The notes under the pieces were generated by a model. The model was not told the origin of the DNA and searched no databases. It saw only the letters and a list, made by a program, of their open reading frames with translations. Positions 53,305 to 61,402 of a DNA stretch of 64,000 bases are shown one piece after another (the first letter of the stretch is position 1; each line of letters begins with the position of its first letter). Origin of the DNA: Hebobacterum sp964559435 (GTDB lineage Bacteria; Armatimonadota; Hebobacteria; Hebobacterales; Hebobacteraceae); NCBI GenBank assembly GCA_964559435.1, contig CAZLHI010000001.1:124001-188000 (forward strand). Direction: 5' to 3'. Both the position numbers and the translations under genes were made by a program.

Positions 53305-54555
53305 ATGCACGCGTCGTCTACGATTGTCTTGCTAGCGACGATGGTGGGACTTGCCGTGGCAGTGGCGCCGGCGGCCGGGGGCCGGCCGGCGTGGATGCCG
53401 AAGGCTTCTCCCCTACCCGTCACGGGTCGCATCGTCGAGGTGGCCAACGCCGAACAGCTCGACCGCGCCGTCCGGCAGGCACGCGATGGCGACACGATCA
53501 TGGTCGCAGACGGCGTCTACCAGCTCGGCCGCCTGCTGCATCTCACGAACACGTCAAACGTCACCATCCGCGGGGCTTCGGGCCATCCCTCCAAGGTCAT
53601 CATCCGTGGTGCCGGCTGGGAGGCCAGAGAGAATCGCTTCGACCTGCTCGTGCTGCGCGCGTGCTCCGATATCACTGTCGCTCATCTCACCTTCACCGAG
53701 ACGCAGAGCTACGGGGTCAAGTTGGAAAACACCCCGCTGAACGGCCGGGGGCTGAGGAACATCCAAATCTACGACTGCGAGTTCTACAACATCGGGACGC
53801 GCATGGTGAAAGGGACCGGAGGCGAGCACGAGCCAGTCGTCGAGGGATCGATCCGCTATTGCCACTTCGAGAACACGAAGGTTCCCCCAAGGAGCTGGCT
53901 CTTCGAGGGTGACTACATCAGCGCCATCGACTGCATGCGCCTGGTCGACTGGACCATCAGCGAAAACTCCTTCAAGAACATCCGAGGCGCCAATGGAGGC
54001 GGCAGAGGCGCTGTCTTCGTGTGGGTGGATTCGAAGAACGTTGTGACCGAGCGCAACGTGTTCGTCGGCTGCGACCGCTCGATCGCCTACGGAAACCCGT
54101 CGGGGTCGAACCAGGACCCGCAGTCGTATCACAACACTGGTGGGATCATTCGCAACAACTTCGTCGTCGCCGGAGTCGATAAAGGCATCGAGATCTGCTG
54201 GGCGAACGGCGTGAAGGTGTATCACAATACCGTGCTTGCTGATGTTGGCAAGCAGTGGGCGATCCACGCGCACTGGCGGGAGCTTCGAGACGTGGACATT
54301 GCCCATAACCTCGTGCGCGGGCGCGTCGTTGTCGAAGGGGAGACTGCCGTCCGTGGGAACGTAACCGGCGGGATCGAGAATTCGTGGTTCCGCAACGTCG
54401 CCGAGGGCGACCTCCACCTCGCCGCGGCCGCGACCGCGGCGACGGACAGGACGCGCGCCCTGCCGGAGTGTCCAGATGACTTCGATGGCGACCCTCGGCC
54501 GTCCGAGGGAGGCCGAGCGGACGTCGGCGCGGATGAGTATGTGCCCGGGCCGTAG
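53305..54555 (+). CDS. Secreted right-handed beta-helix protein (polysaccharide lyase-like)
   Basis: This 416-residue protein has a signal peptide ending near residue 25. Residues 40-360 show beta-helix repeats: VEVANAEQLDRAVRQARDGD followed by TIMVADGVYQL, the start seen in chondroitinase-B/alginate-lyase (PL6)-like proteins, then successive NVTIRGASG, ITVAHLTFTE and NIQIYDCEFYNIG turns. The end DPRPSEGGRADVGADEY is common to such secreted proteins. Catalytic residues could not be assigned with certainty. GGGAGA lies before the ATG at 53305. It sits between two GH4 genes and may release oligouronides for them. Confidence 0.82.
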   Translation: MHASSTIVLLATMVGLAVAVAPAAGGRPAWMPKASPLPVTGRIVEVANAEQLDRAVRQARDGDTIMVADGVYQLGRLLHLTNTSNVTIRGASGHPSKVIIRGAGWEARENRFDLLVLRACSDITVAHLTFTETQSYGVKLENTPLNGRGLRNIQIYDCEFYNIGTRMVKGTGGEHEPVVEGSIRYCHFENTKVPPRSWLFEGDYISAIDCMRLVDWTISENSFKNIRGANGGGRGAVFVWVDSKNVVTERNVFVGCDRSIAYGNPSGSNQDPQSYHNTGGIIRNNFVVAGVDKGIEICWANGVKVYHNTVLADVGKQWAIHAHWRELRDVDIAHNLVRGRVVVEGETAVRGNVTGGIENSWFRNVAEGDLHLAAAATAATDRTRALPECPDDFDGDPRPSEGGRADVGADEYVPGP

Positions 54556-54574
54556 GCCCGGGAGCGGCCCAACC

Positions 54575-54615
54575 AAGAGATAAAGAAGCGCCCCTGCAAT
54601 GCGTGGGGGCGCTTC
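54575..54615 (-). terminator. Intrinsic terminator for the second GH4 gene
   Basis: GAAGCGCCCC and GGGGCGCTTC form a perfect 10-bp stem with an 11-base loop. On the minus strand it is followed by TTTATCTCTT, just after the convergent GH4 stop. On the plus strand no T-tract follows. Confidence 0.75.
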
Positions 54616-54636
54616 CCTCGCCTGCGCCGCAATATG

Positions 54637-55959
54637 CTAGGTCAGGTGCTTGAACTGCGGCAGCAGCGGCGCCTGAGCCTTGAACAGCTCGTCCACCATC
54701 TGCTTTATCTCGGCCAGCGAGAGCTTCGCGGCCGCCAGCGGGTCGTAGCAGCAGGCTTGATAGGCCGCCGCCGGATCGCCGGTCAGGGCCGACTGCACCG
54801 CCAGCTCGGAGACCATCGTGTTGATGTGATTCAGGGCGGCGAGCTGCGGCGGCAGCGCGCCTGCGTAGAGGGGTTTGAAGCCGGTCTTGTCCGCTACGAT
54901 CGGCACCTCGACAACGCATTGGTCCGGCAGATTCGTTATCAAGCTCGTGTTCGGCACGTTGCCGTTGAACTTGAGCGGCTCACCGAACAGCAGGCCGCGC
55001 ACGATGCTGGAGGCGTACTCGTGTGAGCGACCGAGCTTGATCTCGACGCGTCCCTCGGCATAGTCCTGCAGGTGCTTCTTCCAGGTCTCGGCGGCTTCGG
55101 AATACTCCTGGAGGATGTAGCCGTGGACACCAGGATTCCAGTCCTTGCTATGAGTGCAGTACTGCTCGATGAGCTCAGGGCGCTTCCGGAACCACCAGTT
55201 GTACTCGGAGTTGTGCCCGCTCGATTCGGTGACGTAATAGCCGAGGGCTTTGAACATCTCGTTCCTGACGATGTCCCGCTCGTAGACCTCGGGTTTCTCG
55301 ACAGCTTCGCGAAGCTTCGGATAGAGGTCTTTGCCGTTGCGTTCGAAGCGAAGCAGCCAGGCCTGATGGTTGATCCCCGCGCACTCCCACACCACCTCTT
55401 CAGGTGGCACGTCGATCCAGCGAGCCAGCGTGCCCGCCAGCCCCTGGACACTGTGACAGAGGCCGACCATGCGCACGGAGGTCTCGCGGAAGAGCGCCCG
55501 GCACAGCATGGCCATTGGGTTCGTGTAGTTGAGGATATAGGCGCTGGGAGCGTGGCGCTCGACATCGCGGGCGATGTCGAGCATCTGGGGGATCGTCCGC
55601 AGAGCGCGGAAGACCGCCGCCGTCCCGTAGCTGTCGCCGACGTTGAAGTCCACCCCGTACTTCATGGGGATCTCGATCTCCGGGCGAAAGCCCTCGACGC
55701 CGTGGGCAAGTATCGTGATTATGACGATGTCCGCGTCTTTCAGGCCCTCCGCGCGATCAACCGAGGCCTCGACTGTCGCTGGGTAGTTCCCGACCTCCAT
55801 GATCTTCTCGACTGCACGCTTTGCGTAATCCAGTCGCTCCTCATCTACATCAATGAGGGAAATGGTCGAGTTCGCCAAGTCCTCCCACGACATGATGTCT
55901 ATGACGAGGGTACGGGTGAAGCCGAGGCTTCCGGCTCCCACAAAGGCGATCTTAGGCAT
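54637..55959 (-). CDS. GH4 family glycosidase (alpha-galactosidase/alpha-galacturonidase-like)
   Basis: This 440-residue GH4 enzyme of the MelA branch has KIAFVGAGSLGFTRTLVIDI at the N-terminus (NAD loop), AEGLKDADIVIITI near 70, AYILNYTNPMAMLCRALF near 147, metal-ligand Cys in MVGLCHSVQG near 171 and CAGINHQAWLL near 199, then ESSGHNSEYNWWF near 245. The set is shared by alpha-galactosidases, alpha-glucuronidases and alpha-galacturonidases of GH4. A uronide substrate would suit the beta-helix neighbour, but is not shown. It is a single gene with its own terminator. Confidence 0.9.
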   Translation of the reverse strand: MPKIAFVGAGSLGFTRTLVIDIMSWEDLANSTISLIDVDEERLDYAKRAVEKIMEVGNYPATVEASVDRAEGLKDADIVIITILAHGVEGFRPEIEIPMKYGVDFNVGDSYGTAAVFRALRTIPQMLDIARDVERHAPSAYILNYTNPMAMLCRALFRETSVRMVGLCHSVQGLAGTLARWIDVPPEEVVWECAGINHQAWLLRFERNGKDLYPKLREAVEKPEVYERDIVRNEMFKALGYYVTESSGHNSEYNWWFRKRPELIEQYCTHSKDWNPGVHGYILQEYSEAAETWKKHLQDYAEGRVEIKLGRSHEYASSIVRGLLFGEPLKFNGNVPNTSLITNLPDQCVVEVPIVADKTGFKPLYAGALPPQLAALNHINTMVSELAVQSALTGDPAAAYQACCYDPLAAAKLSLAEIKQMVDELFKAQAPLLPQFKHLT

Positions 55960-56195
55960 GGCTTACTCCTCAGTAACAGCGTCACAGGCCGAGCCACGCC
56001 TGCCCGGCCTGTCGAGAGAATCAATTCGTCCAGAACCATCTTGTGCCTCCGTCACAGCATCGGAAGGCTTTGTATTTTCGCATGGTCTTCTTGCATGATC
56101 GTATGGCGGTGGCTCCACAAAGCGCGCCCCTGTCGGCTCCAATTCAAGGGGATGCTCGCGTGACGCCACCCCAGACGCGACCCCGCCGATCCCTA

Positions 56196-57452
56196 TCAGG
56201 TTAAGCCGGGGAAGATGCCCCTTGCCAGCAGCACCACGTCGAGCCCAATAATCAGGATACAGAGAAGCCAGCAGAACGCGTTGTAGCGGCGCGAGTTGGC
56301 CAGCTCGCCCATCACCGAGCGGCGACGCACCAGCAGGAGCATCAAGACCAGCACCGGGGGCAGCAGAAACCCATTCATGACTTGAGAGAACACCAGAATC
56401 TTCAGCAGGGTCGGCGGCTCTAGAGCTAAGACGGTTCCGCCACCCAGGACGATCAGCCCGGTGAAGAGCAGCCAGAAGTGTGGAGCATCCCGCAGCGACC
56501 GTCCCACCCCCCGTTCCCACCCGATGCCTTCGCATACCACATAGGCGGTAGACAGAGGTAGGATCGAGGCCGCGAACAAGGCTGCGTTCATCAGCCCGAT
56601 GGCGAACAGCGTGGATGCATATCGCCCGGCCAGGGGTCGCAGAGCGGCCGCCGCTTGCCCCGCTGTCTCTATCCTGCCACCGGCCTGGTGCAGCGTCGCC
56701 GCGCAAGCAATGGTGATGAAGAAGACGACAGCAACCGCGAAGATCCCGCCGATTATCACGTCCCACCGCGCCAGGCTATAGCTCTGCGCCCGCGTCCCCT
56801 TCTCGACCACGGTCGCCTGAAGGTAGAACTGCATCCAGGGTGCTATCGTCGCGCCGACGATGCCTACGGCGATGAGCAGGTAGGCGTCGCTGAGGGGCAG
56901 CCGCGGTCTCGCCGCCTCCCGCACGACGTGCCCCCAATCCGGTCCGGCCAGGATCCCCGATATGGGATAGGCGAAGTAGACCAGGCAGGCGAAGAGGAAG
57001 ACGCGCTCAACACCGCGGTAGGTGCCTCGTAGGATGAGCAGCCAGATGAGGGCAGCCCCAAGCGGCACGGTGAGGTAGGGCGATAGCCCGAAGAGCCGCC
57101 CTGCCTCTGCGACCCCGGCGAACTCCGCGGCGGTGTTCGCGAAGTTCGTCACCAGCAGAGCCAGCATCAACAGCATTGTCACCTTTATGCCGAACGACTC
57201 GCGAATCAGATCGGCCAGCCCCTTGGCAGTTGCAATCCCCATCCTTGCGCAGATCTCCTGGACGACGACCAGTACAACGAGGGTGGGCAACAGCAGCCAG
57301 AGCACCGAGTAGCCGAACTCCGCGCCCGCCACGGAGTAGGTTGCGATGCCCGGCGCATCGTTATCCACGTTCGCCGTGATGATGGCTGGGCCGAGGACGG
57401 CCAGGAAGGCGGCGATCGGAGCCCAGACTCTGCGGCGCAGTAGGCTGATCAC
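56196..57452 (-). CDS. NRAMP-related divalent metal transporter
   Basis: This 418-residue membrane protein has about 11 helices. Helix 1 reads LGPAIITANVDNDAPGIATY instead of the classical DPGN of Mn2+/Fe2+ Nramps, and the helix-6 region reads IVGATIAPWMQFYLQATVVE instead of the usual A-x-MPH. These changes mark a divergent branch related to Nramp-like magnesium transporters. The upstream gene encodes MgtE-N and CBS domains without a membrane part, which suggests a Mg2+-sensing partner. The start is uncertain: GTG at 57452 or TTG at 57482, the latter overlapping the preceding gene. Confidence 0.85.
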   Translation of the reverse strand: MISLLRRRVWAPIAAFLAVLGPAIITANVDNDAPGIATYSVAGAEFGYSVLWLLLPTLVVLVVVQEICARMGIATAKGLADLIRESFGIKVTMLLMLALLVTNFANTAAEFAGVAEAGRLFGLSPYLTVPLGAALIWLLILRGTYRGVERVFLFACLVYFAYPISGILAGPDWGHVVREAARPRLPLSDAYLLIAVGIVGATIAPWMQFYLQATVVEKGTRAQSYSLARWDVIIGGIFAVAVVFFITIACAATLHQAGGRIETAGQAAAALRPLAGRYASTLFAIGLMNAALFAASILPLSTAYVVCEGIGWERGVGRSLRDAPHFWLLFTGLIVLGGGTVLALEPPTLLKILVFSQVMNGFLLPPVLVLMLLLVRRRSVMGELANSRRYNAFCWLLCILIIGLDVVLLARGIFPGLT

Positions 57453-57471
57453 GATCCCGGCCCTGCCCGGC

Positions 57472-58464
57472 CTACTGAGCAAAGACCTTGGGGAGCTGCT
57501 TCTTCAAGCGAACAGGGAGGACGGCTTCGATCGCATCATCAACCGTGACGATCCCGAGCAGCCGATCTTCCTCGTCCACGACGGGGACGGCGAGAAGATT
57601 GTACCGAGCGATCAGCGCGGCGGTGTCCTTGTGAGAAACATCGCTCGTGACCTTGATGACCTCGCGCACCATGATGTCGTCGATGACGCGCGTCGGGGGC
57701 GCGACTATCAGGTCGCGGAGGCTGAACACACCGAGGAGTCGCTTCTCCGGGTCCAGCACATAGCAGTAGTAGATCGTCTCCGCTTCCTCCCCCGCCTTGC
57801 GGAGGTAGCCGATGGCCTCCTGTGAAGTCATCCCCGCCGGCACGGCGACAAACTCAGGTGTCATCAGGCCTCCCGCGGTGTCGTCGGGATACTGCAGGAG
57901 CTCCTTGACGTCGGAGGCTTCCTCCGGCTCCATCAGCTCGAGCAACTGATCGGCGCGTTCCTTGGGGAGGTCTCCCACCAAGTCCGCGGCATCATCAGGA
58001 TCGACCTCCTCGAGGATGTCGGCCGCCTTCTCGTCCTCCACGGAGTCGAGGACTGCCTGCTGAAGCTCGAAGTCCATCTCCTCCAGGGCGGCGGCCGCGG
58101 TCTGCTCGTCGAGAGAGGAAACAACTGTGGCCCGATCGAGCGCGCTCAGTTCGCCCAGAATATCGGCGAGGTCGGCGGGGTTCAGGCGCCGCAGCTTAGC
58201 TCTCTCGAGGTCGAGCTTGAGCTGCTGCGAAGTGGGGTCGAGCGAGTGGACGTGCTCCCAGCTAATGAGGCGCTCGTGGGGCCGCCGCCCGAACCAACTC
58301 CAGAGGTGAATCGCGATGCCTTCGATGTTGAGGCGGCGCAGTAGGCTGCGGGTGCCGACTCCTGCCGCCACGAGTCGAACCTGCCCATGGACTGCGCCGA
58401 GCTTGAGGTCGTTGACTTTCACGACCCGGTGCCCCTCCACGTCAACGATCTGCTTGTCGAGCAC
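57472..58464 (-). CDS. PRC-barrel/MgtE N-domain/CBS regulatory protein (downstream part of a split frame)
   Basis: This 330-residue soluble protein begins VLDKQIVDVEGHRVVKVNDL, a PRC-barrel segment. Residues 95-210 are the MgtE intracellular N-domain repeats (LADILGELSALDRATVVSSL; AADILEEVDPDDAADLVGDL), and residues 205-320 are two CBS domains (GLMTPEFVAVPAGMTSQEAI; VIDDIMVREVIKVTSD). MgtE's membrane domain is absent; the NRAMP-like gene follows. The only near start is GTG at 58464, with a GGAGGGGGAG site rather far upstream. The same frame continues upstream across an amber codon into the PRC-barrel gene, so it was probably once a single protein of about 425 residues. Confidence 0.82.
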   Translation of the reverse strand: MLDKQIVDVEGHRVVKVNDLKLGAVHGQVRLVAAGVGTRSLLRRLNIEGIAIHLWSWFGRRPHERLISWEHVHSLDPTSQQLKLDLERAKLRRLNPADLADILGELSALDRATVVSSLDEQTAAAALEEMDFELQQAVLDSVEDEKAADILEEVDPDDAADLVGDLPKERADQLLELMEPEEASDVKELLQYPDDTAGGLMTPEFVAVPAGMTSQEAIGYLRKAGEEAETIYYCYVLDPEKRLLGVFSLRDLIVAPPTRVIDDIMVREVIKVTSDVSHKDTAALIARYNLLAVPVVDEEDRLLGIVTVDDAIEAVLPVRLKKQLPKVFAQ

Positions 58465-58497
58465 CGACTCAGCGAGGAGGACCTCCCCCTCCTCGAC

Positions 58498-58749
58498 CTA
58501 AGACGGCCGAAGATCGGCTTCAGACTGAGCCAGTCTGATCGCCTCCGTGGAGGTGCTGCGTACCGTGCTCCACGGCAGCACGAGCGGCTCGCGTCGGCCC
58601 CGCTGGCGCAAGATCACCTTCGCGACCAGAGGGAACGTGCCTCCCAGCCTGACCGCGATATCACGGACCCGGCCCACCAGCTTGCCGTCTCGGTCCACGA
58701 CACTCATCCTCAGCAGCTCGCTCAGGTAGCCCTCAGAGAAGAAGATCAT
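58498..58749 (-). CDS. Small PRC-barrel protein (upstream part of a split frame)
   Basis: This 83-residue protein starts at the ATG at 58749 behind an excellent GGAGGAGG. MIFFSEGYLSELLRMSVVDR and DGKLVGRVRDIAVRLGGTFP form a PRC-barrel domain. It ends at TAG 58500-58498; 12 codons further in the same frame the MgtE-N/CBS gene begins. In related proteins, as I recall them, two PRC-barrels, MgtE-N and CBS form one chain. The stop falls in the linker between the barrels, so two cooperating polypeptides are possible. Confidence 0.75.
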   Translation of the reverse strand: MIFFSEGYLSELLRMSVVDRDGKLVGRVRDIAVRLGGTFPLVAKVILRQRGRREPLVLPWSTVRSTSTEAIRLAQSEADLRPS

Positions 58750-58784
58750 AGCGCTACCTCCTCCGTGATCCCGCCCAGGCTGGG

Positions 58785-58817
58785 CCAAAGAAACAGCCTT
58801 CCCGGACCAGGGAAGGC
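58785..58817 (-). terminator. Intrinsic terminator inside the metal-transport leader
   Basis: On the minus strand GCCTTCCC (58817-58810) and GGGAAGGC (58803-58796) form a perfect 8-bp stem with a 6-base loop, followed by TGTTTCTTT. It lies upstream of, not after, a gene: the PRC-barrel start is 36 bases further on. This is the position of an attenuator. Confidence 0.75.
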
Positions 58818-58932
58818 CGCGGCGCCCACAAGCACCGTTAGCGCGGGCCACCCCTACACAGCGCCGGCCCCCTGGCGCGCCTCACTCCGAGCAGGCTGGC
58901 TATGCGTCTCGCCGGCTCGGAGCCTTTCCCTG
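58818..58932 (-). promoter_or_regulatory. Candidate riboswitch/attenuator leader of the metal-transport genes
   Basis: On the minus strand CAGGGAAAGGCT (58932-58921) can pair with the GGCCTTCCCTG that forms the left arm of the terminator, about 11 pairs with one bulged A, enclosing roughly 100 bases. Inside are further stems such as CTCCGAG/CTCGGAG. Pairing of the outer stem and formation of the terminator are mutually exclusive. A metal-sensing RNA would make sense given the downstream genes, but I could not match it to the M-box or yybP-ykoY consensus by eye. A TTGACA (minus strand, 59017-59012) lies upstream without a clear -10. Confidence 0.55.
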
Positions 58933-59151
58933 TGTCCCTACGTGAGGATGGGTCCATTGGCCAGAAGCAACCAGACTATTCCGTGAGAGGAGAGCGAAAC
59001 CCCAAGGCTGCTGTCAAGATCTTAGTCTTCTGGCTCGCCACAGCCGAAGATGCCGCTGCTTGGGCATCGCGTACGTGCGCGGCAGAAAGGAGGCCGCCGA
59101 TGCAGCGGCCAAGACTGTTCTCGGGTCTCTCTAGGGCGCCGGAGAAGCGGT

Positions 59152-60462
59152 ATGCTGAAACGCATTCTCGCGGTCATTGCAGCGGCGGTCGTCGCTCTCG
59201 TTCTGTTGCTCGTCTTCCGCAGGGAGTCGGTGCCCGGTGACTGGGTCTATGGAAGCGGCGTGATCGAGGCCACGGAAGTGGACGTGAGTGCACAGGTCGG
59301 CGGGCAGCTCATCGCAGTGCGGGTGAGGGAAGGTGACTCCGTTTCGAAGGGAGACGTCCTTGCGGAGGTCGAGCCCGACTATCTCGAGGCACAGCTCCGC
59401 GAGGCACAAGGAGGCGTGCGAGCGGCCGAAGCAGAGCTCTCTCGTGCAAAGGCCGGACTCTCGGGCGCGACGCTCTCCGTGCAGAACGCACGCACGGCCT
59501 ATTCGAAGAGCACTGAGCTACGCGGTCGGTATGACCAAGCGCGAGCCCAGTACGAAGCGGCGGTGGCAGCTCGGGATCGAGCGACCGCGCGCCTGGACTT
59601 GGTGCGGGCGGGCGCACGGGAGGAAGCGATCCGGCAAGCTCAAGCGGCGGCCCAGAGTGCCCAAGCCGAGTGGGAGAACGCTCAGCGCGAGCTCGCTCGG
59701 CTAGAGACGCTGTTGGCCGAGGGGGCCGTATCGCAGCAGCAGGTTGACTTCCAGCGAACGGCCGAGAGAGCCGCGCGGGGAGCACGAGATGCAGCCCAGG
59801 CGCGGCTGGCAGAACTCCTGGCCGGAGCCAGAACCGAGGAGGAGCGGGAGGCGGAGGCCGCACTGGTGCAGGCCGAGGCGAACGTCACCGTGGCCGAGCG
59901 CGCGCTCGAAACGGCTCGGGAGCTCTATGCTGATAAACTCGAACTCAAGCAGAGGCTCGATTTGGCAGGGGCGGAATACGAGGCAGCACAAGAGGCCGAG
60001 GCCGCCGCGGCCGGACGACTCGAGGCCGCGAAGGCCGCCCTGACTGCGGCTGAGAAGAGGCTGAGCGACTCGGTGGTCCGGTCACCGCTCGATGCCGTCG
60101 TGCTGCTGAAGATTCGCCAGGCGGGCGAAATGACTGCGCCCGGGCAGCCCATCGTCCGGCTCGGCGACCTGGAGAGGAAGTGGCTGCGCATGTACGTTTC
60201 CGAGACACAGATCAACCGTGTCAAGCTGGGCCAGGAGGCGAAGATCACCATCGATGCCGAGCCCGGTCGGATCTTCGCCGGGACGGTGACAGAGATCGCT
60301 CAGCAGGCCGAGTTCACCCCGAAGAACGTGCAGACCCGGGAGCAGCGGGCGAAGCTCGTCTTCGGTGTCAAGGTTGAAGTAGCAGACCCGGATGGCGAGC
60401 TGAAGCCCGGCATGCCGGCCGATGCTCGCATTCAGGTTGGCATGAAGGCTCCAGATGTCTGA
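59152..60462 (+). CDS. HlyD-family membrane fusion protein (YbhG-like adaptor)
   Basis: This 436-residue periplasmic adaptor is anchored by residues 4-21 (RILAVIAAAVVALVLLLV). WVYGSGVIEATEVDVSAQVG near 33 begins the lipoyl/barrel-sandwich half, residues 85-325 form a very long Ala/Glu/Arg-rich coiled-coil hairpin, and SVVRSPLDAVVLLKIRQAGE near 312 closes the lipoyl domain, followed by a beta-barrel. It couples the following ABC-2 exporter to the outer layers. The ATG at 59152 follows GGAGAA. The ATPase gene overlaps its end by 8 bases. Confidence 0.9.
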   Translation: MLKRILAVIAAAVVALVLLLVFRRESVPGDWVYGSGVIEATEVDVSAQVGGQLIAVRVREGDSVSKGDVLAEVEPDYLEAQLREAQGGVRAAEAELSRAKAGLSGATLSVQNARTAYSKSTELRGRYDQARAQYEAAVAARDRATARLDLVRAGAREEAIRQAQAAAQSAQAEWENAQRELARLETLLAEGAVSQQQVDFQRTAERAARGARDAAQARLAELLAGARTEEEREAEAALVQAEANVTVAERALETARELYADKLELKQRLDLAGAEYEAAQEAEAAAAGRLEAAKAALTAAEKRLSDSVVRSPLDAVVLLKIRQAGEMTAPGQPIVRLGDLERKWLRMYVSETQINRVKLGQEAKITIDAEPGRIFAGTVTEIAQQAEFTPKNVQTREQRAKLVFGVKVEVADPDGELKPGMPADARIQVGMKAPDV

Positions 60463-61402
60463 GCGCGCCGACCGCCCCGCAATTGAGGTCTCGGGCCTAA
60501 CGAAGAGCTTCGACGGGAGGCCCGCCGTGGACGGGGTCGACCTGAAGATCGCCAGAGGCGAACTGTTCGGCCTCGTGGGGCCGGATGGCGCGGGGAAAAC
60601 GACGATGCTGAGGATGTTGTGCGGCGTCCTTCGGCCCACCTCGGGCAGGGCCGAAGTGCTCGGGTTCGACCTGGCGCGGCAGGCAGAAGAGGTGCAGCGC
60701 AGCATCGGCTATGTGCCTCAGCGGTTCAGCCTATACCTCGAGCTTACCGTCGATGAGAATCTGCTCTTTCGTGCCCATGCCCACGGCCTGCCCCAAAAGG
60801 TTTTCGAAGAGCGCCGGGAGGCCTTGCTCTCCCTCACCCGCCTCGGCCGCTTTCGGCACCGATTGACCAGCGCGCTGTCGGGTGGCATGAGGCAAAAGCT
60901 CACCCTGGCGGCCGCGGTGCTGCACCAGCCAGCGGCGCTGCTGCTCGACGAGCCGACGACGGGCGTGGACCCCGCTTCGCGCGGCGAGTTCTGGGAGATG
61001 CTTCTCGGCTTGGTCGAGAAAGGGACCACTATTGTGGTGGCCACTGCCTACATGGAAGAGGCGGAGCGCTGTCGCCGCGTCGGCCTCCTGTATCAGGGGC
61101 GTCTCCTCAAGTGTGCCAGCCCGGGCCAGATACAGCGCGAGGCCGGACTCAGTCTATTAGAGGTGTCGTGTGAGCCGCTTCGGCACGGCCGGAGGGTCGC
61201 CGAGGCGACCCCAGGCGTGCGCTGGGTGGAGGTGTTCGGCGACCGGCTGCACGTCGCCCTCAACCCCCAGGGAACAGTGGAAGCGGTGCGGGGCGCGCTG
61301 CAGCAGTCCGGTGTGGAGATTGCAGACCTTGTCTCAATCGAACCCGGCATGGAGGACGCGTTCTTTGAACTCGTGAGGAGTCAGAGAAGGGCCGAGACTT
61401 GA
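60455..61402 (+). CDS. ABC-2 exporter ATP-binding protein (first of two, YbhF-like)
   Basis: This 315-residue ATPase has Walker A GLVGPDGAGKTTMLRMLCG near residue 40, Q-loop GYVPQRFSLYLELTVDENL near 83, signature LSGGMRQKLTLAAAVL near 137, Walker B LLLDEPTTGVD near 160, and a switch position reading ATAYMEEAERC, where the usual SxH is A-Y, so the catalytic histidine appears replaced by Tyr. It corresponds to the first half of YbhF, which in enterobacteria is a single two-domain protein. Confidence 0.88.
   Translation: MSERADRPAIEVSGLTKSFDGRPAVDGVDLKIARGELFGLVGPDGAGKTTMLRMLCGVLRPTSGRAEVLGFDLARQAEEVQRSIGYVPQRFSLYLELTVDENLLFRAHAHGLPQKVFEERREALLSLTRLGRFRHRLTSALSGGMRQKLTLAAAVLHQPAALLLDEPTTGVDPASRGEFWEMLLGLVEKGTTIVVATAYMEEAERCRRVGLLYQGRLLKCASPGQIQREAGLSLLEVSCEPLRHGRRVAEATPGVRWVEVFGDRLHVALNPQGTVEAVRGALQQSGVEIADLVSIEPGMEDAFFELVRSQRRAET

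Noticed and set aside
58498..58500. Amber recoding (for example pyrrolysine) to explain the split PRC-barrel gene
   Set aside because: TAG is the normal stop of many genes in the window (murG, the HNH gene, the repeat protein, the rhomboid gene), and no pyl genes are present.
58785..58980. Direct assignment of the metal leader to the M-box riboswitch
   Set aside because: Fragments such as AGGCTCC are suggestive, but the conserved core could not be aligned by eye; left as a candidate needing a covariance-model search.
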